A program made the position numbers and the translations under genes. 64,000 bases of DNA from Maratus speciosus (taxonomy: Eukaryota; Arthropoda; Arachnida; Araneae; Salticidae): the NCBI GenBank assembly GCA_963932465.1, contig CAWVRF010001058.1, forward strand, positions 186,001 through 250,000, given 5' to 3'. Below are positions 13,001 to 26,860 of the stretch, one piece after another. Every line of letters starts with the position of its first letter. The first letter of the stretch is position 1. Under the pieces are notes generated by a model, which was not told the origin of the DNA, made no database searches, and was given only the letters and a program-made list of their open reading frames with translations.

Positions 13001-14690
13001 TTAGAAAATTCATCAGAAAGAGTTACCGCATATAAAACACGCAATATTTATGAAATGAATTCCGGTGCACCGCTGAAAATTAATTTCTTAATAAATAATA
13101 AAGCGAAACCGAATATATTGTTTCAACAATCAATGCATTGTTAGAAAATTCATCAGAAAGAGTTACCGCATATAAAACACGCAATATTTATGAATTGAAT
13201 TCCGGTGCAGGGCTCAAAATTAATTTATTAATAAATAATAAAGCGAAACCGAATATATTGTTTCAACAATCAAAGCATTGTTAGAAAATTCATCAGAAAG
13301 AGTTACCGCATATAAAACACGCAATATTTATGAATTGAATTCCGGTGCAGGGCTGAAAATTAATTTCTTAATAAATAATAAAGCGAAACCGAATATATTG
13401 TTTCAACAATCAAAGCATTGCTAGAAAATTCATCAGAAAGAGTTACCGCATATAAAACACGCAATATTTATGAATTGATTTCCGGTGCAGGGCTGAAAAT
13501 TAATTTCTTAATAAATAATAAAGCGAAACCGAATATATTGTTTCAACAATCAAAGCATTGTTAGAAAATTCATCAGAAAGAGTTACCGCATATAAAACAC
13601 GCAATATTTATGAATTGAATTCCGCTGCAGGGCTCAAAATTAATTTATTAATAAATAATAAAGCGAAACCGAATATATTGTTTCAACAATCAAAGCATTG
13701 TTAGAAAATTCATCAGAAAGAGTTACCGCATATAAAACACGCAATATTTATGAATTGAATCCCGGTGCAGGGCTCAAAATTAATTTCTTAGTAAATAATA
13801 AAGCGAAACCGAATATATTGTTTAAACAATCAAAGCATTGTTAGAAAATTCATCAGAAAGAGTTATCGCATATAAAACACGCAATATTTATGAATTGAAT
13901 TCCGGTGCAGGGCTGAAAATTAATTTTTTAATAAATAATAAAGCGAAACCGAATATATTGTTTCAACAATGAAAGCATTGTTAGAAAATTCATCAGAAAG
14001 AGTTACCGCATATAAAACACGCAATATTTATGAATTGAATTCCGGTGCAGGGCTGAAAATTAATTTCTTAATAAATAATAAAGCGAAACCGAATATATTG
14101 TTTCAACAATCAAAGTATTGTTAGAAAATTCATCTGAAAGAGTTACCGCATATAAAACACGCAATAATTATGAATTGAATTCCGTTGCAGGACTGAAAAT
14201 TAATTTCTTAATAAATAATAAAGCGAAATCGAATATATTGTTTCAACAATCAAAGCATTGTTAGAAAATTCATCAGAAAGAGTTACCGCATATAAAACAC
14301 GCAATATTTATGAATTGAATTCCGGTGCAGGGCTGAAAATTAATTTTTTAATAAATAATAAAGCGAAACCGAATTTATTGTTTCAACAATTAAAGCATTG
14401 TTAGAAAATTCATCAGAAAGAGTTACCGCATATAAAACACGCAATATTTATGAATTGAATTCCGGTGCAGGGCTCAAAATTAATTTATTAATAAATAATA
14501 AAGCGAAACCGAATATATTGTTTCAACAATCAAAGCATTGTTAGAAAATTCATCAGAAAGAGTTACCGCATATAAAACACGCAATATTTATGAATTGAAT
14601 TCCGGTGCAGGGCTCAAAATTAATTTATTAATAAATAATAAAGCGAAACCGAATATATTGTTTCAACAATCAAAGCATTGTTAGAAAATT
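10073..14690 (+). repeat. HOR unit 4 (33 monomers, 4618 bp)
   Basis: The core is extended by further D-C, M-L-D-C, B, A and M-L blocks, then the A(ctag)-gatttcc-H'-G-I-A-J-K-B-B tail. From about 12.0 kb on it is a copy of HOR unit 2 (offset 6995, then 6716; see the entry at 4950). The rare ccgcatgtaaa marker recurs at 12466. Confidence 0.75.
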
Positions 14691-17348
14691 CAACAAATGA
14701 GTTACCGCATATAAGACACGCAATATTTATGAATTGAATTCCGGTGCAGGGTTGAAAATTAATTTATTAATAAATAATAAAGCGAAACCGAATATATTGT
14801 TTCAACAATCAAAGCATTGTTAGAAAATTCATCAGAAAGAATTACCGCATATAAAACACGCAATATTTATGAATTGAATTCCGCTGCAGGGCTCAAAATT
14901 AATTTATTAATAAATAATAAAGCGAAATCGAATATGTTGTTTAAACAATCAAAGCATTGTTAGAAATTTCATCAGAAAGAGTTACCGCATATAAAACACG
15001 CAATATTTATGAATTGAATTCCGGTGCAGGGCTCAAAATTAATTTATTAATAAATAATAAAGCGAAACCGAATATATTGTTTCAACAATCAAAGCATTGT
15101 TAGAAAATTCAACGAATGAGTTACCGCATATAAGACACGCAATATTTATGAAATGAATTCCGGTGCAGGGCTGAAAATTAATTTCTTAATAAATAATAAA
15201 GCGAAACCGAATATATTGTTTCAACAATCAAAGCATTGTTAGAAAATTTATCAGAAAGAGTTACCGCATATAAAACACGCAATATTTATGAATTGAATTC
15301 CGGTGCACCGATGAAAATTAATTTCTTATTAAATAATAAAGCGAAACCGAATATATTGTTTCAACAATCAAAGCATTGTTAGAAAATTCATCAGAAAGAG
15401 TTACCGCATATAAAACATGCAATATTTATGAATTGAAATCCGGTACAGGGCTGAAAATTAATTTCTTAATAAATAATAAAGAGAAACCGAATATATTGTT
15501 TCAACAATCAAAGCATTGTTAGAAAATTTATCAGAAAGAGTTACCGCATATAAAACACGCAATATTTATGAATTGAATTCCGGTGCACCGATGAAAATTA
15601 ATTTCTTATTAAATAATAAAGCGAAACCGAATATATTGTTTCAACAATCAAAGCATTGTTAGAAAATTCATCAGAAAGAGTTACCGCATATAAAACACGC
15701 AATATTTATGAATTGAATTCCGGTGCAGGGCTCAAAATTAATTTCTTAGTAAATAATAAAGCGAAACCGAATATATTGTTTCAACAATCAAAGCATTGTT
15801 AGAAAATTCATCAGAAGGAGTTACCGCAAATAAAACACGCAATATTTATGAATTGAATTCCGGTGCAGGGCTGAAAATTAATTTCTTAATAAATAATAAA
15901 GCGAAACCGAATATATTGTTTCAACAATCAAAGCAGTGTTAGAAAATTAATCAGAAAGAGTTACCGCATATAAAACACGCAATATTTATGAAATGAATTC
16001 CGGTGCACCGCTGAAAATTAATTTCTTAATAAATAATAAAGCGAAACCGAATATATTGTTTCAACAATCAATGCATTGTTAGAAAATTCATCAGAAAGAG
16101 TTACCGCATATAAAACACGCAATATTTATGAATTGAAATCCGGTACAGGGCTGAAAATTAATTTCTTAATAAATAATAAAGAGAAACCGAATATACTGTT
16201 TCAACAATCAAAGCATTGTTAGAAAATTTATCAGAAAGAGTTACCGCATATAAAACACGCAATATTTATGAATTGAATTCCGGTGCACCGATGAAAATTA
16301 ATTTCTTATTAAATAATAAAGCGAAACCGAATATATTGTTTCAACAATCAAAGCATTGTTAGAAAATTCATCAGAAAGAGTTACCGCATATAAAACACGC
16401 AATATTTATGAATTGAATTCCGGTGCAGGGCTGAAAATTAATTTCTTAATAAATAATAAAGCGAAACCGAATATATTGTTTCAACAATCAAAGCATTGCT
16501 AGAAAATTCATCAGAAAGAGTTACCGCATATAAAACACGCAATATTTATGAAATGATTTCCGGTGCAGGGCTGAAAATTAATTTCTTAGTAAATAATAAA
16601 GCGAAACAGAATATATTGTTTAAACAATCAAAGCATTGTTAGAAAATTCATCAGAAAGAGTTATCGCATATAAAACACGCAATATTTATGAATTGAATTC
16701 CAGTGCAGGGCTGAAAATTAATTTTTTAATAAATAATAAAGCGAAACCGAATATATTGTTTCAACAATGAAAGCATTGTTAGAAAATTCATCAGAAAGAG
16801 TTACCGCATATAAAACACGCAATATTTATGAATTGAATTCCGGTGCAGGGCTGAAAATTAATTTCTTAATAAATAATAAAGCGAAACCGAATATATTGTT
16901 TCAACAATCAAAGCATTGTTAGAAAATTCATCTGAAAGAGTTACCGCATATAAAACACGCAATAATTATGAATTGAATTCCGGTGCAGGACTGAAAATTA
17001 ATTTCTTAATAAATAATAAAGCGAAATCGAATATATTGTTTCAACAATCAAAGCATTGTTAGAAAATTCATCAGAAAGAGTTACCGCATATAAAACACGC
17101 AATATTTATGAATTGAATTCCGGTGCAGGGCTGAAAATTAATTTTTTAATAAATAATAAAGCGAAACCGAATTTATTGTTTCAACAATCAAAGCATTGTT
17201 AGAAAATTCATCAGAAAGAGTTACCGCATATAAAACACGCAATATTTATGAATTGAATTCCGGTGCAGGGCTCAAAATTAATTTATTAATAAATAATAAA
17301 TTGAAACCGAATATATTGTTTCAACAATCAAAGCATTGTTAGAAAATT
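14691..17348 (+). repeat. HOR unit 5 (19 monomers, 2658 bp)
   Basis: The core (F here with gcagggttg) is followed by a ctc/cttagtaaat monomer, M, L, D (with the rare gaatatactg), C, A(ctag), a chimeric gaaatgatttcc/cttagtaaat/tttaaac monomer, I, A, J, K and B (with aaattgaaacc). HOR units 7 and 9 are copies of it. Confidence 0.8.
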
Positions 17349-18886
17349 CAACAAATGAGTTACCGCATATAAGACACGCAATATTTATGAATTGAATTCC
17401 GGTGCAGGGCTGAAAATTAATTTATTAATAAATAATAAAGCGAAACCGAATATATTGTTTCAACAATCAAAGCATTGTTAGAAAATTCATCAGAAAGAAT
17501 TACCGCATATAAAACACGCAATATTTATGAATTGAATTCCGCTGCAGGGCTCAAAATTAATTTATTAATAAATAATAAAGCGAAATCGAATATGTTGTTT
17601 AAACAATCAAAGCATTGTTAGAAATTTCATCAGAAAGAGTTACCGCATATAAAACACGCAATATTTATGAATTGAATTCCGGTGCAGGGCTCAAAATTAA
17701 TTTATTAATAAATAATAAAGCGAAACCGAATATATTGTTTCAACAATCAAAGCATTGTTAGAAAATTCAACGAATGAGTTACCGCATATAAGACACGCAA
17801 TATTTATGAATTGAATTCCGGTGCAGGGCTGAAAATTAATTTCTTAATAAATAATAAAGCGAAACCGAATATATTGTTTCAACAATCAAAGCATTGTTAG
17901 AAAATTTATCAGAAAGAGTTACCGCATATAAAACAGGCAATATTTATGAATTGAATTCCGGTGCACCGATGAAAATTAATTTCTTATTAAATAATAAAGC
18001 GAAACCGAATATATTGTTTCAACAATCAAAGCATTGTTAGAAAATTCATCAGAAAGAGTTACCGCATATAAAACACGCAATATTTATGAATTGAAATCCG
18101 GTACAGGGCTGAAAATTAATTTCTTAATAAATAATAAAGAGAAACCGAATATATTGTTTCAACAATCAAAGCATTGTTAGAAAATTTATCAGAAAGAGTT
18201 ACCGCATATAAAACACGCAATATTTATGAATTGAATTCCGGTGCACCGATGAAAATTAATTTCTTATTAAATAATAAAGCGAAACCGAATATATTGTTTC
18301 AACAATCAAAGCATTGTTAGAAAATTCATCAGAAAGAGTTACCGCATATAAAACACGCAATATTTATGAATTGAAATCCGGTACAGGGCTGAAAATTAAT
18401 TTCTTAATAAATAATAAAGAGAAACCGAATATATTGTTTCAACAATCAAAGCATTGTTAGAAAATTCATCAGAAAGAGTTACCGCATATAAAACACGCAA
18501 TATTTATGAATTGAATTCCGGTGCAGGGCTGAAAATTAATTTTTTAATAAATAATAAAGCGAAACCGAATTTATTGTTTCAACAATTAAAGCATTGTTAG
18601 AAAATTCATCAGAAAGAGTTACCGCATATAAAACACGCAATATTTATGAATTGAATTCCGGTGCAGGGCTCAAAATTAATTTATTAATAAATAATAAAGC
18701 GAAACCGAATATATTGTTTCAACAATCAAAGCATTGTTAGAAAATTCATCAGAAAGAGTTACCGCATATAAAACACGCAATATTTATGAATTGAATTCCG
18801 GTGCAGGGCTCAAAATTAATTTATTAATAAATAATAAAGCGAAACCGAATATATTGTTTCAACAATCAAAGCATTGTTAGAAAATT
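17349..18886 (+). repeat. HOR unit 6: shortest form (11 monomers, 1538 bp)
   Basis: The core plus D, K, B and B only. The jump from D to a K monomer with acaattaaagc near 18.46-18.60 kb is the junction of the 4196-bp tandem duplication. C in this unit carries aaacaggcaa (17931) instead of aaacacgcaa. Confidence 0.8.
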
Positions 18887-21544
18887 CAACAAATGAGTTA
18901 CCGCATATAAGACACGCAATATTTATGAATTGAATTCCGGTGCAGGGTTGAAAATTAATTTATTAATAAATAATAAAGCGAAACCGAATATATTGTTTCA
19001 ACAATCAAAGCATTGTTAGAAAATTCATCAGAAAGAATTACCGCATATAAAACACGCAATATTTATGAATTGAATTCCGCTGCAGGGCTCAAAATTAATT
19101 TATTAATAAATAATAAAGCGAAATCGAATATGTTGTTTAAACAATCAAAGCATTGTTAGAAATTTCATCAGAAAGAGTTACCGCATATAAAACACGCAAT
19201 ATTTATGAATTGAATTCCGGTGCAGGGCTCAAAATTAATTTATTAATAAATAATAAAGCGAAACCGAATATATTGTTTCAACAATCAAAGCATTGTTAGA
19301 AAATTCAACGAATGAGTTACCGCATATAAGACACGCAATATTTATGAAATGAATTCCGGTGCAGGGCTGAAAATTAATTTCTTAATAAATAATAAAGCGA
19401 AACCGAATATATTGTTTCAACAATCAAAGCATTGTTAGAAAATTTATCAGAAAGAGTTACCGCATATAAAACACGCAATATTTATGAATTGAATTCCGGT
19501 GCACCGATGAAAATTAATTTCTTATTAAATAATAAAGCGAAACCGAATATATTGTTTCAACAATCAAAGCATTGTTAGAAAATTCATCAGAAAGAGTTAC
19601 CGCATATAAAACATGCAATATTTATGAATTGAAATCCGGTACAGGGCTGAAAATTAATTTCTTAATAAATAATAAAGAGAAACCGAATATATTGTTTCAA
19701 CAATCAAAGCATTGTTAGAAAATTTATCAGAAAGAGTTACCGCATATAAAACACGCAATATTTATGAATTGAATTCCGGTGCACCGATGAAAATTAATTT
19801 CTTATTAAATAATAAAGCGAAACCGAATATATTGTTTCAACAATCAAAGCATTGTTAGAAAATTCATCAGAAAGAGTTACCGCATATAAAACACGCAATA
19901 TTTATGAATTGAATTCCGGTGCAGGGCTCAAAATTAATTTCTTAGTAAATAATAAAGCGAAACCGAATATATTGTTTCAACAATCAAAGCATTGTTAGAA
20001 AATTCATCAGAAAGAGTTACCGCAAATAAAACACGCAATATTTATGAATTGAATTCCGGTGCAGGGCTGAAAATTAATTTCTTAATAAATAATAAAGCGA
20101 AACCGAATATATTGTTTCAACAATCAAAGCAGTGTTAGAAAATTAATCAGAAAGAGTTACCGCATATAAAACACGCAATATTTATGAAATGAATTCCGGT
20201 GCACCGCTGAAAATTAATTTCTTAATAAATAATAAAGCGAAACCGAATATATTGTTTCAACAATCAATGCATTGTTAGAAAATTCATCAGAAAGAGTTAC
20301 CGCATATAAAACACGCAATATTTATGAATTGAAATCCGGTACAGGGCTGAAAATTAATTTCTTAATAAATAATAAAGAGAAACCGAATATACTGTTTCAA
20401 CAATCAAAGCATTGTTAGAAAATTTATCAGAAAGAGTTACCGCATATAAAACACGCAATATTTATGAATTGAATTCCGGTGCACCGATGAAAATTAATTT
20501 CTTATTAAATAATAAAGCGAAACCGAATATATTGTTTCAACAATCAAAGCATTGTTAGAAAATTCATCAGAAAGAGTTACCGCATATAAAACACGCAATA
20601 TTTATGAATTGAATTCCGGTGCAGGGCTGAAAATTAATTTCTTAATAAATAATAAAGCGAAACCGAATATATTGTTTCAACAATCAAAGCATTGCTAGAA
20701 AATTCATCAGAAAGAGTTACCGCATATAAAACACGCAATATTTATGAAATGATTTCCGGTGCAGGGCTGAAAATTAATTTCTTAGTAAATAATAAAGCGA
20801 AACAGAATATATTGTTTAAACAATCAAAGCATTGTTAGAAAATTCATCAGAAAGAGTTATCGCATATAAAACACGCAATATTTATGAATTGAATTCCAGT
20901 GCAGGGCTGAAAATTAATTTTTTAATAAATAATAAAGCGAAACCGAATATATTGTTTCAACAATGAAAGCATTGTTAGAAAATTCATCAGAAAGAGTTAC
21001 CGCATATAAAACACGCAATATTTATGAATTGAATTCCGGTGCAGGGCTGAAAATTAATTTCTTAATAAATAATAAAGCGAAACCGAATATATTGTTTCAA
21101 CAATCAAAGCATTGTTAGAAAATTCATCTGAAAGAGTTACCGCATATAAAACACGCAATAATTATGAATTGAATTCCGGTGCAGGACTGAAAATTAATTT
21201 CTTAATAAATAATAAAGCGAAATCGAATATATTGTTTCAACAATCAAAGCATTGTTAGAAAATTCATCAGAAAGAGTTACCGCATATAAAACACGCAATA
21301 TTTATGAATTGAATTCCGGTGCAGGGCTGAAAATTAATTTTTTAATAAATAATAAAGCGAAACCGAATTTATTGTTTCAACAATCAAAGCATTGTTAGAA
21401 AATTCATCAGAAAGAGTTACCGCATATAAAACACGCAATATTTATGAATTGAATTCCGGTGCAGGGCTCAAAATTAATTTATTAATAAATAATAAATTGA
21501 AACCGAATATATTGTTTCAACAATCAAAGCATTGTTAGAAAATT
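18887..21544 (+). repeat. HOR unit 7 (19 monomers, 2658 bp)
   Basis: Copy of HOR unit 5 at offset 4196 and template-like for unit 9 at offset 5316. Monomer order, the gaatatactg marker and the chimeric gatttcc/cttagtaaat monomer near 20745-20820 are the same. It lacks some private changes of unit 5, such as catcagaagg near 15.81 kb. Confidence 0.8.
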
Positions 21545-24202
21545 CAACAAATGAGTTACCGCATATAAGACACGCAATATTTATGAATTGAATTCCGGTG
21601 CAGGGCTGAAAATTAATTTATTAATAAATAATAAAGCGAAACCGAATATATTGTTTCAACAATCAAAGCATTGTTAGAAAATTCATCAGAAAGAATTACC
21701 GCATATAAAACACGCAATATTTATGAATTGAATTCCGCTGCAGGGCTCAAAATTAATTTATTAATAAATAATAAAGCGAAATCGAATATGTTGTTTAAAC
21801 AATCAAAGCATTGTTAGAAATTTCATCAGAAAGAGTTACCGCATATAAAACACGCAATATTTATGAATTGAATTCCGGTGCAGGGCTCAAAATTAATTTA
21901 TTAATAAATAATAAAGCGAAACCGAATATATTGTTTCAACAATCAAAGCATTGTTAGAAAATTCAACGAATGAGTTACCGCATATAAGACACGCAATATT
22001 TATGAATTGAATTCCGGTGCAGGGCTGAAAATTAATTTCTTAATAAATAATAAAGCGAAACCGAATATATTGTTTCAACAATCAAAGCATTGTTAGAAAA
22101 TTTATCAGAAAGAGTTACCGCATATAAAACAGGCAATATTTATGAATTGAATTCCGGTGCACCGATGAAAATTAATTTCTTATTAAATAATAAAGCGAAA
22201 CCGAATATATTGTTTCAACAATCAAAGCATTGTTAGAAAATTCATCAGAAAGAGTTACCGCATATAAAACACGCAATATTTATGAATTGAAATCCGGTAC
22301 AGGGCTGAAAATTAATTTCTTAATAAATAATAAAGAGAAACCGAATATATTGTTTCAACAATCAAAGCATTGTTAGAAAATTTATCAGAAAGAGTTACCG
22401 CATATAAAACACGCAATATTTATGAATTGAATTCCGGTGCACCGATGAAAATTAATTTCTTATTAAATAATAAAGCGAAACCGAATATATTGTTTCAACA
22501 ATCAAAGCATTGTTAGAAAATTCATCAGAAAGAGTTACCGCATATAAAACACGCAATATTTATGAATTGAAATCCGGTACAGGGCTGAAAATTAATTTCT
22601 TAATAAATAATAAAGAGAAACCGAATATATTGTTTCAACAATCAAAGCATTGTTAGAAAATTCATCAGAAAGAGTTACCGCATATAAAACACGCAATATT
22701 TATGAAATGAATTCCGGTGCACCGCTGAAAATTAATTTCTTAATAAATAATAAAGCGAAACCGAATATATTGTTTCAACAATCAATGCATTGTTAGAAAA
22801 TTCATCAGAAAGAGTTACCGCATATAAAACACGCAATATTTATGAATTGAAATCCGGTACAGGGCAGAAAATTAATTTCTTAATAAATAATAAAGAGAAA
22901 CCCAATATATTGTTTCAACAATCAAAGCATTGTTAGAAAATTTATCAGAAAGAGTTACCGCATATAAAACACGCAATATTTATGAATTGAATTCCGGTGC
23001 ACCGATGAAAATTAATTTCTTATTAAATAATAAAGCGAAACCGAATATATTGTTTCAACAATCAAAGCATTGTTAGAAAATTCATCAGAAAGAGTTACCG
23101 CATATAAAACACGCAATATTTATGAATTGAATTCCGGTGCAGGGCTGAAAATTAATTTCTTAATAAATAATAAAGCGAAACCGAATATATTGTTTCAACA
23201 ATCAAAGCAGTGTTAGAAAATTAATCAGAAAGAGTTACCGCATATAAAACACGCAATATTTATGAAATGAATTCCGGTGCACCGCTGAAAATTAATTTCT
23301 TAATAAATAATAAAGCGAAACCGAATATATTGTTTCAACAATCAATGCATTGTTAGAAAATTCATCAGAAAGAGTTACCGCATATAAAACACGCAATATT
23401 TATGAATTGAAATCCGGTACAGGGCTGAAAATTAATTTCTTAATAAATAATAAAGAGAAACCGAATATACTGTTTCAACAATCAAAGCATTGTTAGAAAA
23501 TTTATCAGAAAGAGTTACCGCATATAAAACACGCAATATTTATGAATTGAATTCCGGTGCACCGATGAAAATTAATTTCTTATTAAATAATAAAGCGAAA
23601 CCGAATATATTGTTTCAACAATCAAAGCATTGTTAGAAAATTCATCAGAAAGAGTTACCGCATATAAAACACGCAATATTTATGAATTGAATTCCGGTGC
23701 AGGGCTGAAAATTAATTTCTTAATAAATAATAAAGCGAAACCGAATATATTGTTTCAACAATCAAAGCATTGCTAGAAAATTCATCAGAAAGAGTTACCG
23801 CATATAAAACACGCAATATTTATGAAATGATTTCCGGTGCAGGGCTGAAAATTAATTTTTTAATAAATAATAAAGCGAAACCGAATTTATTGTTTCAACA
23901 ATTAAAGCATTGTTAGAAAATTCATCAGAAAGAGTTACCGCATATAAAACACGCAATATTTATGAATTGAATTCCGGTGCAGGGCTCAAAATTAATTTAT
24001 TAATAAATAATAAAGCGAAACCGAATATATTGTTTCAACAATCAAAGCATTGTTAGAAAATTCATCAGAAAGAGTTACCGCATATAAAACACGCAATATT
24101 TATGAATTGAATTCCGGTGCAGGGCTCAAAATTAATTTATTAATAAATAATAAAGCGAAACCGAATATATTGTTTCAACAATCAAAGCATTGTTAGAAAA
24201 TT
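21545..24202 (+). repeat. HOR unit 8 (19 monomers, 2658 bp)
   Basis: The core is followed by D, L, D (with gggcagaaaa at 22861 and aaacccaat), C, A(cagtg), L, D, C, A(ctag), a chimera of gatttcc and K, then B and B. It has the same length as units 5 and 7 but a different composition, so the equal 2658-bp interval here is a coincidence of whole-monomer counts. Confidence 0.78.
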
Positions 24203-26860
24203 CAACAAATGAGTTACCGCATATAAGACACGCAATATTTATGAATTGAATTCCGGTGCAGGGTTGAAAATTAATTTATTAATAAATAATAAAGCGAAAC
24301 CGAATATATTGTTTCAACAATCAAAGCATTGTTAGAAAATTCATCAGAAAGAATTACCGCATATAAAACACGCAATATTTATGAATTGAATTCCGCTGCA
24401 GGGCTCAAAATTAATTTATTAATAAATAATAAAGCGAAATCGAATATGTTGTTTAAACAATCAAAGCATTGTTAGAAATTTCATCAGAAAGAGTTACCGC
24501 ATATAAAACACGCAATATTTATGAATTGAATTCCGGTGCAGGGCTCAAAATTAATTTATTAATAAATAATAAAGCGAAACCGAATATATTGTTTCAACAA
24601 TCAAAGCATTGTTAGAAAATTCAACGAATGAGTTACCGCATATAAGACACGCAATATTTATGAAATGAATTCCGGTGCAGGGCTGAAAATTAATTTCTTA
24701 ATAAATAATAAAGCGAAACCGAATATATTGTTTCAACAATCAAAGCATTGTTAGAAAATTTATCAGAAAGAGTTACCGCATATAAAACACGCAATATTTA
24801 TGAATTGAATTCCGGTGCACCGATGAAAATTAATTTCTTATTAAATAATAAAGCGAAACCGAATATATTGTTTCAACAATCAAAGCATTGTTAGAAAATT
24901 CATCAGAAAGAGTTACCGCATATAAAACATGCAATATTTATGAATTGAAATCCGGTACAGGGCTGAAAATTAATTTCTTAATAAATAATAAAGAGAAACC
25001 GAATATATTGTTTCAACAATCAAAGCATTGTTAGAAAATTTATCAGAAAGAGTTACCGCATATAAAACACGCAATATTTATGAATTGAATTCCGGTGCAC
25101 CGATGAAAATTAATTTCTTATTAAATAATAAAGCGAAACCGAATATATTGTTTCAACAATCAAAGCATTGTTAGAAAATTCATCAGAAAGAGTTACCGCA
25201 TATAAAACACGCAATATTTATGAATTGAATTCCGGTGCAGGGCTCAAAATTAATTTCTTAGTAAATAATAAAGCGAAACCGAATATATTGTTTCAACAAT
25301 CAAAGCATTGTTAGAAAATTCATCAGAAAGAGTTACCGCAAATAAAACACGCAATATTTATGAATTGAATTCCGGTGCAGGGCTGAAAATTAATTTCTTA
25401 ATAAATAATAAAGCGAAACCGAATATATTGTTTCAACAATCAAAGCAGTGTTAGAAAATTAATCAGAAAGAGTTACCGCATATAAAACACGCAATATTTA
25501 TGAAATGAATTCCGGTGCACCGCTGAAAATTAATTTCTTAATAAATAATAAAGCGAAACCGAATATATTGTTTCAACAATCAATGCATTGTTAGAAAATT
25601 CATCAGAAAGAGTTACCGCATATAAAACACGCAATATTTATGAATTGAAATCCGGTACAGGGCTGAAAATTAATTTCTTAATAAATAATAAAGAGAAACC
25701 GAATATACTGTTTCAACAATCAAAGCATTGTTAGAAAATTTATCAGAAAGAGTTACCGCATATAAAACACGCAATATTTATGAATTGAATTCCGGTGCAC
25801 CGATGAAAATTAATTTCTTATTAAATAATAAAGCGAAACCGAATATATTGTTTCAACAATCAAAGCATTGTTAGAAAATTCATCAGAAAGAGTTACCGCA
25901 TATAAAACACGCAATATTTATGAATTGAATTCCGGTGCAGGGCTGAAAATTAATTTCTTAATAAATAATAAAGCGAAACCGAATATATTGTTTCAACAAT
26001 CAAAGCATTGCTAGAAAATTCATCAGAAAGAGTTACCGCATATAAAACACGCAATATTTATGAAATGATTTCCGGTGCAGGGCTGAAAATTAATTTCTTA
26101 GTAAATAATAAAGCGAAACAGAATATATTGTTTAAACAATCAAAGCATTGTTAGAAAATTCATCAGAAAGAGTTATCGCATATAAAACACGCAATATTTA
26201 TGAATTGAATTCCAGTGCAGGGCTGAAAATTAATTTTTTAATAAATAATAAAGCGAAACCGAATATATTGTTTCAACAATGAAAGCATTGTTAGAAAATT
26301 CATCAGAAAGAGTTACCGCATATAAAACACGCAATATTTATGAATTGAATTCCGGTGCAGGGCTGAAAATTAATTTCTTAATAAATAATAAAGCGAAACC
26401 GAATATATTGTTTCAACAATCAAAGCATTGTTAGAAAATTCATCTGAAAGAGTTACCGCATATAAAACACGCAATAATTATGAATTGAATTCCGGTGCAG
26501 GACTGAAAATTAATTTCTTAATAAATAATAAAGCGAAATCGAATATATTGTTTCAACAATCAAAGCATTGTTAGAAAATTCATCAGAAAGAGTTACCGCA
26601 TATAAAACACGCAATATTTATGAATTGAATTCCGGTGCAGGGCTGAAAATTAATTTTTTAATAAATAATAAAGCGAAACCGAATTTATTGTTTCAACAAT
26701 CAAAGCATTGTTAGAAAATTCATCAGAAAGAGTTACCGCATATAAAACACGCAATATTTATGAATTGAATTCCGGTGCAGGGCTCAAAATTAATTTATTA
26801 ATAAATAATAAATTGAAACCGAATATATTGTTTCAACAATCAAAGCATTGTTAGAAAATT
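24203..26860 (+). repeat. HOR unit 9 (19 monomers, 2658 bp)
   Basis: Copy of HOR unit 7 (offset 5316). It carries the gcagggttg version of F, the only other copies being at 14691 and 18887. All three gcagggttg units share the same internal order. Confidence 0.8.

Larger units (their letters stand above)
4950..14690 (+). repeat. Long-range duplication, offset 6995 then 6716 bp
   Basis: About 4.95-7.97 kb recurs at about 11.95-14.69 kb. The ccgcatgtaaa marker is at 5471 and 12466 (offset 6995). The ctag monomer is at 6705 and 13421, and the tccgttgcagg marker at 7465 and 14181 (offset 6716). The 279-bp change of offset equals two monomers (a D-C pair near 6.15-6.43 kb, absent from the second copy) less the 1-bp deletion near 6576. 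The two copies have diverged little otherwise. Confidence 0.82.
14337..22660 (+). repeat. Tandem duplication of 4196 bp (30 monomers)
   Basis: About 14.34-18.46 kb recurs at 18.53-22.66 kb at offset 4196. F with gcagggttg is at 14691 and 18887, gaatatactg near 16190 and 20386, and aaacaggcaa at 17931 and 22127. The copies abut at about 18.5 kb, where a D monomer is followed by the K monomer that opened the first copy. They part at about 22.66 kb, where the second copy continues with L instead of K. Confidence 0.85.
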
